DNA from: Micromonospora chersina
GTDB taxonomy: Bacteria; Actinomycetota; Actinomycetes; Mycobacteriales; Micromonosporaceae
Direction: 5' to 3'
Assembly: GCF_900091475.1 (NCBI RefSeq)
Contig: NZ_FMIB01000002.1
Location: forward strand, 744,001-808,000
DNA: 64,000 nt
The notes beneath the pieces are model-generated. The model worked only from the letters and a program-made list of their open reading frames with translations, was not told where the DNA came from and ran no database searches. The translations under genes were made by a program, and so were the position numbers. Of this stretch, positions 31,385 to 39,282 are shown one piece after another (the first letter of the stretch is position 1; every line of letters begins with the position of its first letter).

Positions 31385-31506
31385 ACGAGCGGGTCGGTGG
31401 CGGGCAGCGGGTCCGCCTGGTGGTGTCCTGGGTGGTGGTGTCGGCGCTGCTGGGCTACGGGGTGGTGCAGACGCTGATCACGGCGGCGAAGCTGTTCACC
31501 CACTGA
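31381..31506 (+). CDS. MFS transporter small subunit (41 residues, one membrane span)
   Basis: The GTG overlaps the stop codon of the OFA transporter (GTGA). The peptide has a polar N-terminus, one hydrophobic span (VVSWVVVSALLGYGVVQTL) and ends KLFTH. Single-span proteins coupled to OFA transporters are a recognised but barely studied family (MFS transporter small subunit). The four-base overlap implies near-equal synthesis. Probable role: assembly or regulation of the transporter. Confidence 0.8.
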   Translation: MNERVGGGQRVRLVVSWVVVSALLGYGVVQTLITAAKLFTH

Positions 31507-31512
31507 AGGAGC

Positions 31513-31541
31513 GCGGCCCGGGGATGCGATCCCCGGGCCGC
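31513..31541. terminator. Bidirectional terminator hairpin
   Basis: GCGGCCCGGGGAT (31513-31525) pairs perfectly with ATCCCCGGGCCGC (31529-31541) around GCG, seven bases after the small-subunit stop and facing the convergent SDR gene. Confidence 0.8.
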
Positions 31542-31548
31542 CGCCGGG

Positions 31549-32277
31549 TCAGAGGCCGCCGGCGATGCGCAGGACCGCGCCGGTGGTGTACGAGGCGTCG
31601 GGGCCGAGGAGGAACGCGATCGCCCCGGCGACCTCGTCGGGTTCGCCCGCGCGGCCCAGCGGGATGCGCCCGGCCGCGGTGTCCGGGCGGTCGGGCGCGC
31701 CGGACAGGGCGTGGATGTCGGTGCGGATGATTCCGGGGGCGACGGCGTTGACCCGGATGCCGTGCGGGGCGAGTTCCTTGGCGAGGCCGACGGTGAGGGT
31801 GTCGGTGGCGGCCTTCACGGCCGCGTAGTGGACGTACTCGCCGGGACTGCCGAGGGTGGCGGCCGCCGAGGACACGTTGACGATGGCGCCGCCGCGGGTC
31901 ATCCGGCGGGCGGCCTGCTGGGCGCACAGGACGTAGCCGACGAGGTTGACGTCGACGACCCGGCGCAGGTCGTCCACGCGAAGGTCGGCGAAGGGGCCGA
32001 TCGGGCTGGTGATGCCGGCGTTGTTGACCAGGCCGGTCAGCGGGCCCAGGTCGGCGGCCGCGTCGAAGAGCCGCTGCACCTGGTCGGGGTCGGCGGTGTC
32101 GGCGGGGACGGCGACACCGCGGTGGCCGGCCGCGCGCACGTCGGCGACGACGGCCTCGGCGGCCGCCTGGTCGTTGCGGTAGCCGACGACGACGTCGTGG
32201 CCGGCGGCGGCGAGCCGGCGGGCGGTGGCCGCGCCGATCCCGCGCCCCCCACCGGTGACGATGGTGACGGAGGTCAA
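31549..32277 (-). CDS. SDR-family oxidoreductase (3-oxoacyl-ACP reductase-like)
   Basis: A 242-residue classical short-chain dehydrogenase. It shows TGGGRGIG (cofactor loop), NNAG, catalytic Ser in VNVSSAA, and Tyr-x3-Lys in HYAAVKAA. IRVNAVAPGIIRTDIH is typical of FabG-like enzymes. The start codon is TTG at 32277, with GGGGAG about eight bases upstream. It is divergent from a patatin-family gene. Confidence 0.9.
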   Translation of the reverse strand: MTSVTIVTGGGRGIGAATARRLAAAGHDVVVGYRNDQAAAEAVVADVRAAGHRGVAVPADTADPDQVQRLFDAAADLGPLTGLVNNAGITSPIGPFADLRVDDLRRVVDVNLVGYVLCAQQAARRMTRGGAIVNVSSAAATLGSPGEYVHYAAVKAATDTLTVGLAKELAPHGIRVNAVAPGIIRTDIHALSGAPDRPDTAAGRIPLGRAGEPDEVAGAIAFLLGPDASYTTGAVLRIAGGL

Positions 32278-32355
32278 TGTTTTCTCCCCTGCCCTGCTGG
32301 TGGCGCTGACGTTACCGTGATCGGCGCGGGACCTGGACGGAGAGGACGGTCACAC

Positions 32356-33198
32356 ATGACGCGGGCGCTGGTGCTGGGTGGCGGTGGGGTGACCGGGGTG
32401 GCCTGGGAGTTGGGGCTGCTGGCCGGCCTGGCCGCACGCGGGGTGGACCTGACCGGGGCGGAGCTGGTGGTGGGCACCTCGGCCGGTTCGGTGGTGGGCG
32501 CGCAGGTGTGCTCGGGCACCCCCGTGGAGGAGCTGTACGCGGCGCAGTTGCGGCCGGCGGGCACCGAGGTGGCGGCCCGGCTGGGGGTGGGGGTGCTGGC
32601 CCGCTGGGCTTGGGCGGGCACCCGCGGCCGGGACGCGGTGCGGGCGCGGGCCCGGGTCGGGGCGATGGCACTGGCCGCGCGTACCCCGTCGGAGCAGTCG
32701 CGGCGGGCGGTCATCGCGGCGCGGCTGCCGGTGCACGGGTGGCCGGCGCGGCGGCTGCTGGTGACGGCGGTCGACGCGGCCTCCGGTGAGTTCGTGGTCT
32801 TCGACGCCGGCTCGCAGGTGCCGCTGGTGGACGCGGTGGGGGCCAGCTGCGCGGTGCCCGGGGTGTGGCCGCCGGTCACCATCGGCGGCCGGCGTTACGT
32901 CGACGGTGGGGTGCGCTCGGCGGTGAACGCGGACCTGGCGCGGGGCGCGCGGCGGGTGGTGGTGCTGGCGCCGACGCGCGCCGGGTTCGGGCCGATGCCG
33001 CGGCTGTCCGCGCAGGTCGCGGAGTTGCGGTCGGCGGGCGCGCGGGTGGCGGTGGTGTCGCCGGACCGGGCGGCGCGGGCGGCCATCGGGCGCAACGTGC
33101 TGGATCCGGCGCGGCGGGCCGCGTCGGCGCGGGCCGGGTTCGCGCAGGCGGCCGCGGTGGCCGACGAGGTGGCGGCCGTCTGGAGCGCCGGGGGTTGA
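32356..33198 (+). CDS. Patatin-like phospholipase-family protein
   Basis: A 280-residue acyl hydrolase. The oxyanion loop LGGGGVTGVAWELGLLAGL, the nucleophile motif VGTSAGSVVGA (GxSxG) and the catalytic Asp in YVDGGVRSAVNAD are all present. Patatins use a Ser-Asp dyad to cleave lipid acyl esters. There is no signal peptide, so it is probably cytosolic or membrane-associated. It is divergent from the SDR gene. Confidence 0.9.
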   Translation: MTRALVLGGGGVTGVAWELGLLAGLAARGVDLTGAELVVGTSAGSVVGAQVCSGTPVEELYAAQLRPAGTEVAARLGVGVLARWAWAGTRGRDAVRARARVGAMALAARTPSEQSRRAVIAARLPVHGWPARRLLVTAVDAASGEFVVFDAGSQVPLVDAVGASCAVPGVWPPVTIGGRRYVDGGVRSAVNADLARGARRVVVLAPTRAGFGPMPRLSAQVAELRSAGARVAVVSPDRAARAAIGRNVLDPARRAASARAGFAQAAAVADEVAAVWSAGG

Positions 33199-33265
33199 TC
33201 TTTCGCGTGTCGGTGCCGGCTGGTATCAAGGCAGGCATCAGACACGTGTACGGAAGAGGGCTGTG

Positions 33266-33946
33266 ATGGCGGGCCAGGGTTTGTCCACTGACGAGGTACA
33301 GGGCATCCGGGAGGCGTTGGCGGCCGGCCGCAAGCCCAAGGTGGTGTTCACGGCGGCGGCCGGGCAGATGGCGGGCCAGCTCGGGCAGGTGGTGGAGCTG
33401 ACCGACCCGGAGGTGTCCGAGGAGTTCGTGGTGGTCCGCTTCGGCCGCGACGAGCTGCCCTTCTCCCCCACCGACGTGGCGATCGCCCCGAAGGGCGCCG
33501 GGCGGCGGCCGGCGGAGCCGAAGCCGGAACCCCCGGCCGAGGCGGCGCCGGCGGAGCCGGAGTTCGTGCTGGACACGCCGGCGGTGCCGGCGCCGCGACG
33601 GGAGGAGCCGAGGGTGGCGCAACAGGTGGAGCCGAAGCCGGCGCGGCGGGCGGTGAAGGCGGTGAAGCCGAAGGGCCCGGCCGGGCTGACCGTGACGCTG
33701 GCCTACGCCGACGGCGAGTGGACGGTGGCGGCGCAGCAGGGCGCCAAGGCCCTCGCCAGGCCGTACGTGGTGAAGCCGGCCGAGGCGCTGCGGATGGTGG
33801 CACTCGTCGACGTGCCCGGGGTGCAGGAGGCGGTGGAGCAGATCCTCGCCGCGGAACGGGCCGAGGCCGAACAGCAGGCGGAGAACCTGCGCGCCGAGCT
33901 GGCCGAGATCGAGGCCCGGCTGGCGGAGCTGCGCGAGGCCCGCTGA
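33266..33946 (+). CDS. Uncharacterised two-domain actinobacterial protein
   Basis: A 226-residue protein. The N-terminal domain (~1-75) has the pattern GLSTDEVQGIREALAAGR, followed by a small beta-like unit ending VVVRFGRDELPFSP. A Pro/Ala/Glu-rich linker (~75-135) follows. The C-terminal domain (~136-190) begins GLTVTLAYADGEWTVAAQQG, and the last 40 residues form a coiled coil of Ala, Glu and Arg. I recognise similar actinomycete proteins but no function. The basic linker and coiled coil suggest a scaffolding or nucleic-acid-associated protein. GAAGAGGG precedes the ATG. Confidence 0.7.
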   Translation: MAGQGLSTDEVQGIREALAAGRKPKVVFTAAAGQMAGQLGQVVELTDPEVSEEFVVVRFGRDELPFSPTDVAIAPKGAGRRPAEPKPEPPAEAAPAEPEFVLDTPAVPAPRREEPRVAQQVEPKPARRAVKAVKPKGPAGLTVTLAYADGEWTVAAQQGAKALARPYVVKPAEALRMVALVDVPGVQEAVEQILAAERAEAEQQAENLRAELAEIEARLAELREAR

Positions 33947-33951
33947 GCCCT

Positions 33952-33995
33952 GCCGCGCGCCCCGGCCGGAAAACGCCTCGGCCGGGGCGCGCGGC
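33952..33995 (+). terminator. Strong terminator hairpin
   Basis: GCCGCGCGCCCCGGCCG (33952-33968) pairs perfectly over 17 bases with CGGCCGGGGCGCGCGGC (33979-33995), with GAAAACGCCT as loop, directly after the stop at 33946. Confidence 0.85.
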
Positions 33996-34048
33996 GTCTG
34001 CTACGGTTCCGCGGCGTCCTCGACCGGGGCCGGAGGGAGGTGAGTGCC

Positions 34049-34105
34049 ATGACATGCACGACTGTCATGCGCTCCCACCCGGCCGCGAGGACGCCCGGGT
34101 CCTGA
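34049..34105 (+). CDS. Putative leader peptide (18 residues) ahead of a GNAT gene
   Basis: An ATG with the excellent ribosome-binding site GGAGGGAGGTGAG encodes MTCTTVMRSHPAARTPGS and stops 36 bases before the acetyltransferase start. A strong ribosome-binding site on so short a frame suggests a regulatory upstream ORF. The downstream gene has its own GGAAGGA site. Whether ribosome stalling or coupling matters is unknown. Confidence 0.5.
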   Translation: MTCTTVMRSHPAARTPGS

Positions 34106-34141
34106 AACCGGGGAGCGCGCCGCTTCCTGGAAGGACCTTTC

Positions 34142-35032
34142 ATGACCGATCTGGTCGTTCGCCCGCTCGTCGCGGGCGAGGAACACCTCTTCGACTCGCT
34201 GCCCGACCCCGGGCTGGTCGGGCGCGCCGTGCTCGGCGAGACCTACGCCGGCGGCGGCTTCCGCCCCGAGTGGACCTGGGTGGCCCTGCGCGACGGGAAG
34301 GTCGTCGCCCGGGCCGCCTGGTGGGCCGGGCCGGACGACCCGGCGCCGCTGGCGCTGGACTGGTTCGACTTCACCGACGCGCAGGCGGCGGTGACGTTGC
34401 TGCGCACCGCGCCGCTGCGCGCCGAGTACTCGATCCTGCTCCCCCACCGGTGGCGGGACGATCCCGCGGTGCGCGCCCAGGCGCAGGCCCGCATCGACGC
34501 CGCGACGGCGGCCGGCATGCGGGTGCTTGTCGAGCGGTACCGCTACCGCTGGACGCCCGGCTGCGGTCTGCCCGCCCGGCCGGGGCGGCTGGAGTTCCGG
34601 CCCGAGCCCGACGACGCGGTGATCCTGGACGCCCTGTGCCGCATCGGCGAGGGCAGCCTGGACGCCCACTTCCGGGCCGCGGCCGCAGCCCACGGCCCGC
34701 TCGCCGCGGCACGGGAGGACCTGGACCTGCTGCGCTGGATGCCCAGCCCTCGGGACTGGTGGCGGATGGCGTACATCCCCGGCGGCGAGCCCGTCGGCCT
34801 GGTCGTGCCGGCCCGCAACCCCACCGACCACGTCGTGGGGTTCGTCGGCGTGCTGCCCGGACAGCGCGGCCACGGCTACGCCTACGACCTGCTGGTCGAG
34901 GGCACCTACCTGCTGGTCGAGGCCGGCGCCGAGGAGATCGTGGCCGCCACCGACCAGGGCAACGCGCCGATGGTCGCCACGTTCGCCCGGGCCGGCTACC
35001 CGGTCGAGTGGGAACGGATCGATCTGGTGTGA
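34142..35032 (+). CDS. GNAT-family N-acetyltransferase
   Basis: A 296-residue protein. The C-terminal third is a GNAT fold: VGFVGVLPGQRGHGYAYDLL carries the acetyl-CoA loop (Q/R-x-x-G-x-G/A) and ATDQGNAPMVATFARAGY the later helix. The N-terminal two-thirds (~1-190) look like a diverged second GNAT domain (VVARAAWWAGPDDPAPLALDW). Substrate unknown. It lies 36 bases after a putative leader peptide and has GGAAGGA before its ATG. Confidence 0.85.
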   Translation: MTDLVVRPLVAGEEHLFDSLPDPGLVGRAVLGETYAGGGFRPEWTWVALRDGKVVARAAWWAGPDDPAPLALDWFDFTDAQAAVTLLRTAPLRAEYSILLPHRWRDDPAVRAQAQARIDAATAAGMRVLVERYRYRWTPGCGLPARPGRLEFRPEPDDAVILDALCRIGEGSLDAHFRAAAAAHGPLAAAREDLDLLRWMPSPRDWWRMAYIPGGEPVGLVVPARNPTDHVVGFVGVLPGQRGHGYAYDLLVEGTYLLVEAGAEEIVAATDQGNAPMVATFARAGYPVEWERIDLV

Positions 35033-35039
35033 ACGCCCC

Positions 35040-35074
35040 GCGGGGCCGGTGCGACCCCCTCGCACCGGCCCCGC
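35040..35074. terminator. Bidirectional terminator hairpin
   Basis: GCGGGGCCGGTGCGA (35040-35054) pairs perfectly with TCGCACCGGCCCCGC (35060-35074) around CCCCC in the gap between the GNAT gene and convergent cydB. Confidence 0.85.
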
Positions 35075-35096
35075 GTCACCCGCGCCCGCAGGCTCG

Positions 35097-36095
35097 TCAG
35101 TGTTGCGGAATGTTCTGTACCCCGATCCGCTTGCGGAACACCCAGTAGGTCCAACCCTGGTAGGCCAGCACGATCGGGGTGAACACCACGGCCACCCAGG
35201 TCATGATCTTCAGGGTGTAGGGGGTGGAGGCGGCGTTTGTCGCGGTGAGCGTGCCGGCGGCGTCGAGGGTGGACGGCAGCACGTTCGGGAACAGCGCGGC
35301 GAACAGGGTCGCCACGGCCAGGGCGATGGCCACGGCGGTGCCGGCGAACGCCCAGCCCTCCCGGCGTACCCGGGCGGCGGCGAGACCGCCGAGCAGGGCG
35401 AGGGCGGCGCCCACGGCGAGCACGACGGCGGCCGCGCTGGAGCGGATGGTCAGCGTCCACGACAGGAAGGCCACGGCCACCACGGCGGTGCCGACACCGA
35501 GCTTGACGGCCAGCGCGCCGGCCCGCTCCCGGATGTCGCCGCTGGTCTTCAGGGCGACGAACACCGCGCCGTGGGTCAGGAACAGGCCCAGGGTGGTCAC
35601 CCCGCCGAGCAGGGCGTACGGGTTGAGCAGGTCGAACAGGCCGCCGGCGTACTCGTGGTCGGCCGACAGCGGCACGCCGCGGAGGATGTTGGCGAAGGCC
35701 ACGCCCCACAGCACCGCCGGCACCGCCGAACCCCAGAAGATGGCCTGGTCCCAGCGGCGCTTCCAGGTCGCCTCGGTGCGCTTGTGCCGGTACTCGAAGG
35801 CCACCCCGCGGGCGATCAGGGCGAGCAGGATCAGCAGCAGCGGCAGGTAGAAGCCGGAGAAGAGGGTGGCGTACCACTCGGGGAAGGCGGCGAACATGGC
35901 CCCGCCGGCGGTGATCAGCCAGACCTCGTTGCCGTCCCAGACCGGGCCGATGGTGTTGATGAGGACGCGGCGTTCCCGGTCGTCGCGGCCCAGCACGGGC
36001 AGCAGCATGCCGACGCCGAAGTCGAAGCCTTCGAGGATGAAGTAGCCGGTGAAGAGCACGGCGACGAGGAGAAACCAGACGGTCGTCAGTTCCAC
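35097..36095 (-). CDS. cydB: Cytochrome bd ubiquinol/menaquinol oxidase subunit II
   Basis: A 332-residue protein with eight to nine membrane spans. The N-terminal TGYFILEGFDFGVGMLLP is the CydB signature, and TIGPVWDGNEVWLITAGGAM follows. With CydA it forms the high-affinity terminal oxidase for low oxygen. The GTG start lies 13 bases after the cydA stop with GGAG before it. No cydCD genes follow in this window. Confidence 0.97.
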   Translation of the reverse strand: MELTTVWFLLVAVLFTGYFILEGFDFGVGMLLPVLGRDDRERRVLINTIGPVWDGNEVWLITAGGAMFAAFPEWYATLFSGFYLPLLLILLALIARGVAFEYRHKRTEATWKRRWDQAIFWGSAVPAVLWGVAFANILRGVPLSADHEYAGGLFDLLNPYALLGGVTTLGLFLTHGAVFVALKTSGDIRERAGALAVKLGVGTAVVAVAFLSWTLTIRSSAAAVVLAVGAALALLGGLAAARVRREGWAFAGTAVAIALAVATLFAALFPNVLPSTLDAAGTLTATNAASTPYTLKIMTWVAVVFTPIVLAYQGWTYWVFRKRIGVQNIPQH

Positions 36096-36108
36096 GGTGG
36101 GCTCCGGG

Positions 36109-37521
36109 TCAGTAGGCGAACGCCAGCGGGCGGTCGGCGTCGTCGGTGTCGGCGGGTTCGGGGGCCGGGGTCACGTCGGGCACGCCGGCCTTGGCGTAGC
36201 GGACCAGCAGCTTGAACTCGATCACCGCGAGGGTGGCGTAGATCAGGGTGAAGGCGGTGAACGAGGTGAGGACCTCGGTCAGCGAGACGCTGCGGGACAC
36301 GCCGTCGCGGGTGAGCATCTCGCCGAAGACGATCCACGGCTGGCGGCCCATCTCGGTGAAGATCCAGCCGAAGGAGTTGGCCAGCAGCGGCAGGGCCGGC
36401 ATGACCAGGCCGGCGCGCAGCAGCCACCGGCTCGACGGGGTGCGGCCCTTGCGCTGGGTCCAGAGCACGATCAGGGCGATCGCGGCGGCGGCCAGCCCGA
36501 GGCCGATCATGAATCGGAAGCTCCAGTAGGTGACCGGGATGATCGGGGTGTAGCTGCCGGCGCCGTACTGGCTGGCGTACTGGGCCTGGAGGTCGTTGAT
36601 GCCCTGCACGGTGCCGTTCGGGTCGCCGGTGCCGAGGAACGACAGCAGGTACGGGATCTTGAGGGCGAAGACCTCGCGGCTGCCGTCGAGGCTGCCGACG
36701 GTGAGCACGGAGAACGAGGCGGGGCTCTCGGTGGTGTAGAGGCCCTCGGCGGCGGCCATCTTCATCGGCTGCACCTCGGTCATGATCTTGCCCTGGATGT
36801 CGCCGGTGAACAGCACCAGCGCCGAGGAGACCAGCACCACCCAGGAGCCGAACTTCGTGGCGAAGCGGTACGCGTCGGTGTCGGCGCTGTCGCGGTTGCG
36901 GATGACGTGCCACAGCCCGACGGCGACGATCAGCGACCCGGCGACGAGGAACGCGCCGGAGAGGGTGTGCGGGAAGGTGACCAGGGCGACCTTGTTGGTG
37001 AGCACGGCGAGGAAGTCGGTCAGCTCGGCGCGGCCGGTGTCCGGGTTGATCCGGAAGCCGACCGGGTTCTGCATGAACGAGTTCGCGGCGAGGATGAAGT
37101 ACGCGGACAGGTTCGTGCCGATCGCCGCGGCCCAGATGGCGGCCAGGTGCAGGCGCTTGGGCAGCCGGTCCCAGCCGAAGATCCACAGGCCGATGAATGT
37201 CGACTCCAGGAAGAACGCGACCAGGGCCTCGATCGCCAGCGGGGCGCCGAAGATGTCGCCGACGAAGCGCGAGTAGTCCGACCAGTTCATGCCGAACTGG
37301 AACTCCTGCACGATGCCGGTGACCACGCCCATCGCGAAGTTGATGAGGAAGAGCTTGCCGTAGAACTTGGTGAGCTTGAGGTAGCGCTCCCTGCCGGTGC
37401 GGTGCCACATCGTCTGGAGGATGGCCACCAGCACGGACAGGCCGATGGTCAAGGGCACGAAGAGAAAGTGGTAGACGGTGGTGACACCGAACTGCCAGCG
37501 GGCGACGTCCAACGCGTCCAC
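36109..37521 (-). CDS. cydA: Cytochrome bd oxidase subunit I
   Basis: A 470-residue, nine-span quinol oxidase subunit. RWQFGVTTVYHFLFVPLTIG contains the N-terminal His ligand region, NFAMGVVTGIVQEFQFGMNW is the heme b595/d region, and GRQPWIVFGEMLT belongs to the conserved C-terminal part. The short Q-loop form is consistent with actinobacterial enzymes. Start is GTG at 37521. Two tandem inverted repeats at 37543-37578 lie just upstream and probably serve as operators. Confidence 0.97.
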   Translation of the reverse strand: MDALDVARWQFGVTTVYHFLFVPLTIGLSVLVAILQTMWHRTGRERYLKLTKFYGKLFLINFAMGVVTGIVQEFQFGMNWSDYSRFVGDIFGAPLAIEALVAFFLESTFIGLWIFGWDRLPKRLHLAAIWAAAIGTNLSAYFILAANSFMQNPVGFRINPDTGRAELTDFLAVLTNKVALVTFPHTLSGAFLVAGSLIVAVGLWHVIRNRDSADTDAYRFATKFGSWVVLVSSALVLFTGDIQGKIMTEVQPMKMAAAEGLYTTESPASFSVLTVGSLDGSREVFALKIPYLLSFLGTGDPNGTVQGINDLQAQYASQYGAGSYTPIIPVTYWSFRFMIGLGLAAAAIALIVLWTQRKGRTPSSRWLLRAGLVMPALPLLANSFGWIFTEMGRQPWIVFGEMLTRDGVSRSVSLTEVLTSFTAFTLIYATLAVIEFKLLVRYAKAGVPDVTPAPEPADTDDADRPLAFAY

Positions 37522-37542
37522 CTGAAAACCCCCAGCTGTGCA

Positions 37543-37578
37543 TACTACGAGACGTAGTAAATACTACTCGGCGTCGTA
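37543..37578. promoter_or_regulatory. Tandem inverted-repeat operator upstream of cydAB
   Basis: TACTACG-AGA-CGTAGTA (37543-37559) is a perfect 7-3-7 inverted repeat. A second, imperfect copy TACTACT-CGG-CGTCGTA (37562-37578) follows at 19-base spacing. They lie 22-57 bases before the cydA start. The TACTAC/GTAGTA half-sites resemble BlaI/MecI/CopY-family operators. They do not look like a Rex site. Confidence 0.65.
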
Positions 37579-37699
37579 GAAGATTGGGCAGGGCCGCACG
37601 GCCCGAAGCGGCCCGGGACCAATGACCCTGATCACCTCTGCCGGTCGGCCCGGGATCGGGTCCCGGGCTCACCCGCGCGCGTGCGACCATCCAGCACTG

Positions 37700-38476
37700 A
37701 TGGACACCCCGATCACCCACTGGCGGGCGCCCCTGCTGTGGCGCGCCGCGCAACTGGCCGCCCGCGGCCTCGTCGCACTCGTCGGCCGGCTCGAGGTCAG
37801 CGGCGACGTGCCGGAGGACCTGCGGCGCGGGCCGCTGGTCCTGGCCGCCAACCACATCAGCCCCTTCGACCCCGTGGTGCTCGCCGCCGCCTGCCAGGTC
37901 CGCGGCATCCACCCGCGGATCATGGCCACCGGCGGGCTGTTCCGCGCCCCGGTGATCGGCCCGCTGATGCGCCGCGCCGGGCACATCCGCGTCGACCGCG
38001 GCACCAGTTCGGTGCACCACTCGCTGGAGATGGCCGCCGGCGCGGTGGCCGGCGGCTCGGTGGTGCTGGTCTACCCCGAGGGGCGCATCGGGCTGGACCC
38101 CGGCATGTGGCCCGAGCGGGGCAAGACCGGCGCCGCCCGGCTCGCCTTCGCCAGCGGCGCCCCCGTCCTCCCGGTCGCCCAGTGGGGATCCCACGAGGTG
38201 CTGCCCTACCGGGCGCCCAAGGGCATGCTGCCCGCCCTGGCCCGGGCGGTGTGGCGCCGCCCCGTCATCCGGGTGCGGTTCGGCACCCCGGTGCTGCTGC
38301 GCGACCTGCACCCCGGCACGCCCGGCGCGGCCCGGCGGGCCACCGACCGGATCATCGACGCGATCACCGACGACCTGGCGCCGCTGCGCCCCGACGAGCC
38401 CGACCGGCCCCGCCACGTCGACCCCGGCCGGCCCACCGAGACGACCCGGTCGCACCGCCGCCGGCCGGCGAGCTGA
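37700..38476 (+). CDS. 1-acyl-sn-glycerol-3-phosphate acyltransferase (PlsC-like)
   Basis: A 258-residue acyltransferase. The catalytic NHISPFD (H-x4-D) and the glycerophosphate-binding motif VYPEGRIGLDPG are present, with IRVDRGTSS between. It probably esterifies lysophosphatidate or a related lysolipid at the inner membrane face. The basic C-terminal tail (~40 residues) looks disordered. The start at 37700 lies ~180 bases from cydA on the opposite strand. Confidence 0.88.
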   Translation: MDTPITHWRAPLLWRAAQLAARGLVALVGRLEVSGDVPEDLRRGPLVLAANHISPFDPVVLAAACQVRGIHPRIMATGGLFRAPVIGPLMRRAGHIRVDRGTSSVHHSLEMAAGAVAGGSVVLVYPEGRIGLDPGMWPERGKTGAARLAFASGAPVLPVAQWGSHEVLPYRAPKGMLPALARAVWRRPVIRVRFGTPVLLRDLHPGTPGAARRATDRIIDAITDDLAPLRPDEPDRPRHVDPGRPTETTRSHRRRPAS

Positions 38477-38550
38477 CCGGTCAGGCATCGCCGGCCACCC
38501 ACCGGGGTATGCCAGGGCGGTCACCGCCGGCCGGCCGAGAGGAAACGACA

Positions 38551-39201
38551 GTGGCGTCCATCCGGGCCCTGGTGCTCAACTGCACGCTGAAGCCGTCCCC
38601 CGCCCCGTCCAGCTCGGAGGTGCTCGGCCAGGAGGTCCTCGACGCGCTGGGCGACCAGGGGGTGTCCGGGGAGATGATCCGCGTCGTCGACCACTCGGTG
38701 CGCTTCGGCGTCTCCACCGACGAGGGTGACGGGGACGGGTGGCCGGCCATCCGCGCGAAGCTCCTCGACGCGCAGATCCTGGTGATCGCCACCCCGATCT
38801 GGCTGGGCCAGCCGTCGGCGGTCTGCAAGATGGTCCTGGAACGCCTGGACGCCGAACTGTCCGAGACCGACGCCGAGGGCCGGCTGCGCACGTACGGCAA
38901 GGTGGCCGGCGTCGCCGTGGTCGGCAACGAGGACGGCGCCCACCACACCATCGGCCAGGTGCAGCAGGCGCTCAACGAGGTCGGCTTCACCTGCCCCGCC
39001 GCGGGCGCCACCTACTGGGTCGGCGAGGCGCTGCACAAGACCGACTACATCGACGCCCGCCCGAAACCGGACACCACGGGCCGCACCACCACGGCGCTGG
39101 CCCTCAACAGCGCGCACCTGGCGCGGCTGCTGGCCGAGCAGCCGTACCCGCCGCCGCAGACCCGCGACGTGGGCGTCGGTCCGAGCCGGCAGCCGGGCTG
39201 A
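38551..39201 (+). CDS. Flavodoxin-fold NAD(P)H-dependent FMN reductase-like protein
   Basis: A 216-residue flavodoxin-like protein. LNCTLKPSPAPSSSE is the phosphate-binding loop for FMN, ATPIWLGQPSAVCKMVLER the second loop, and GNEDGAHHTIGQ the third, as in WrbA/NAD(P)H quinone or FMN reductases. GAGAGGA precedes the GTG at 38551. The C-terminal ~25 residues are proline-rich. A likely role is reduction of quinones or flavin. Confidence 0.85.
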   Translation: MASIRALVLNCTLKPSPAPSSSEVLGQEVLDALGDQGVSGEMIRVVDHSVRFGVSTDEGDGDGWPAIRAKLLDAQILVIATPIWLGQPSAVCKMVLERLDAELSETDAEGRLRTYGKVAGVAVVGNEDGAHHTIGQVQQALNEVGFTCPAAGATYWVGEALHKTDYIDARPKPDTTGRTTTALALNSAHLARLLAEQPYPPPQTRDVGVGPSRQPG

Positions 39202-39282
39202 CGTCGCGCGTTCCGCTGCGGTGACCGGCCGCCCGGTGCGACCCTGCGAGCGGAACCCGGGCAGCCGAGGGCGGAGGCGGGG

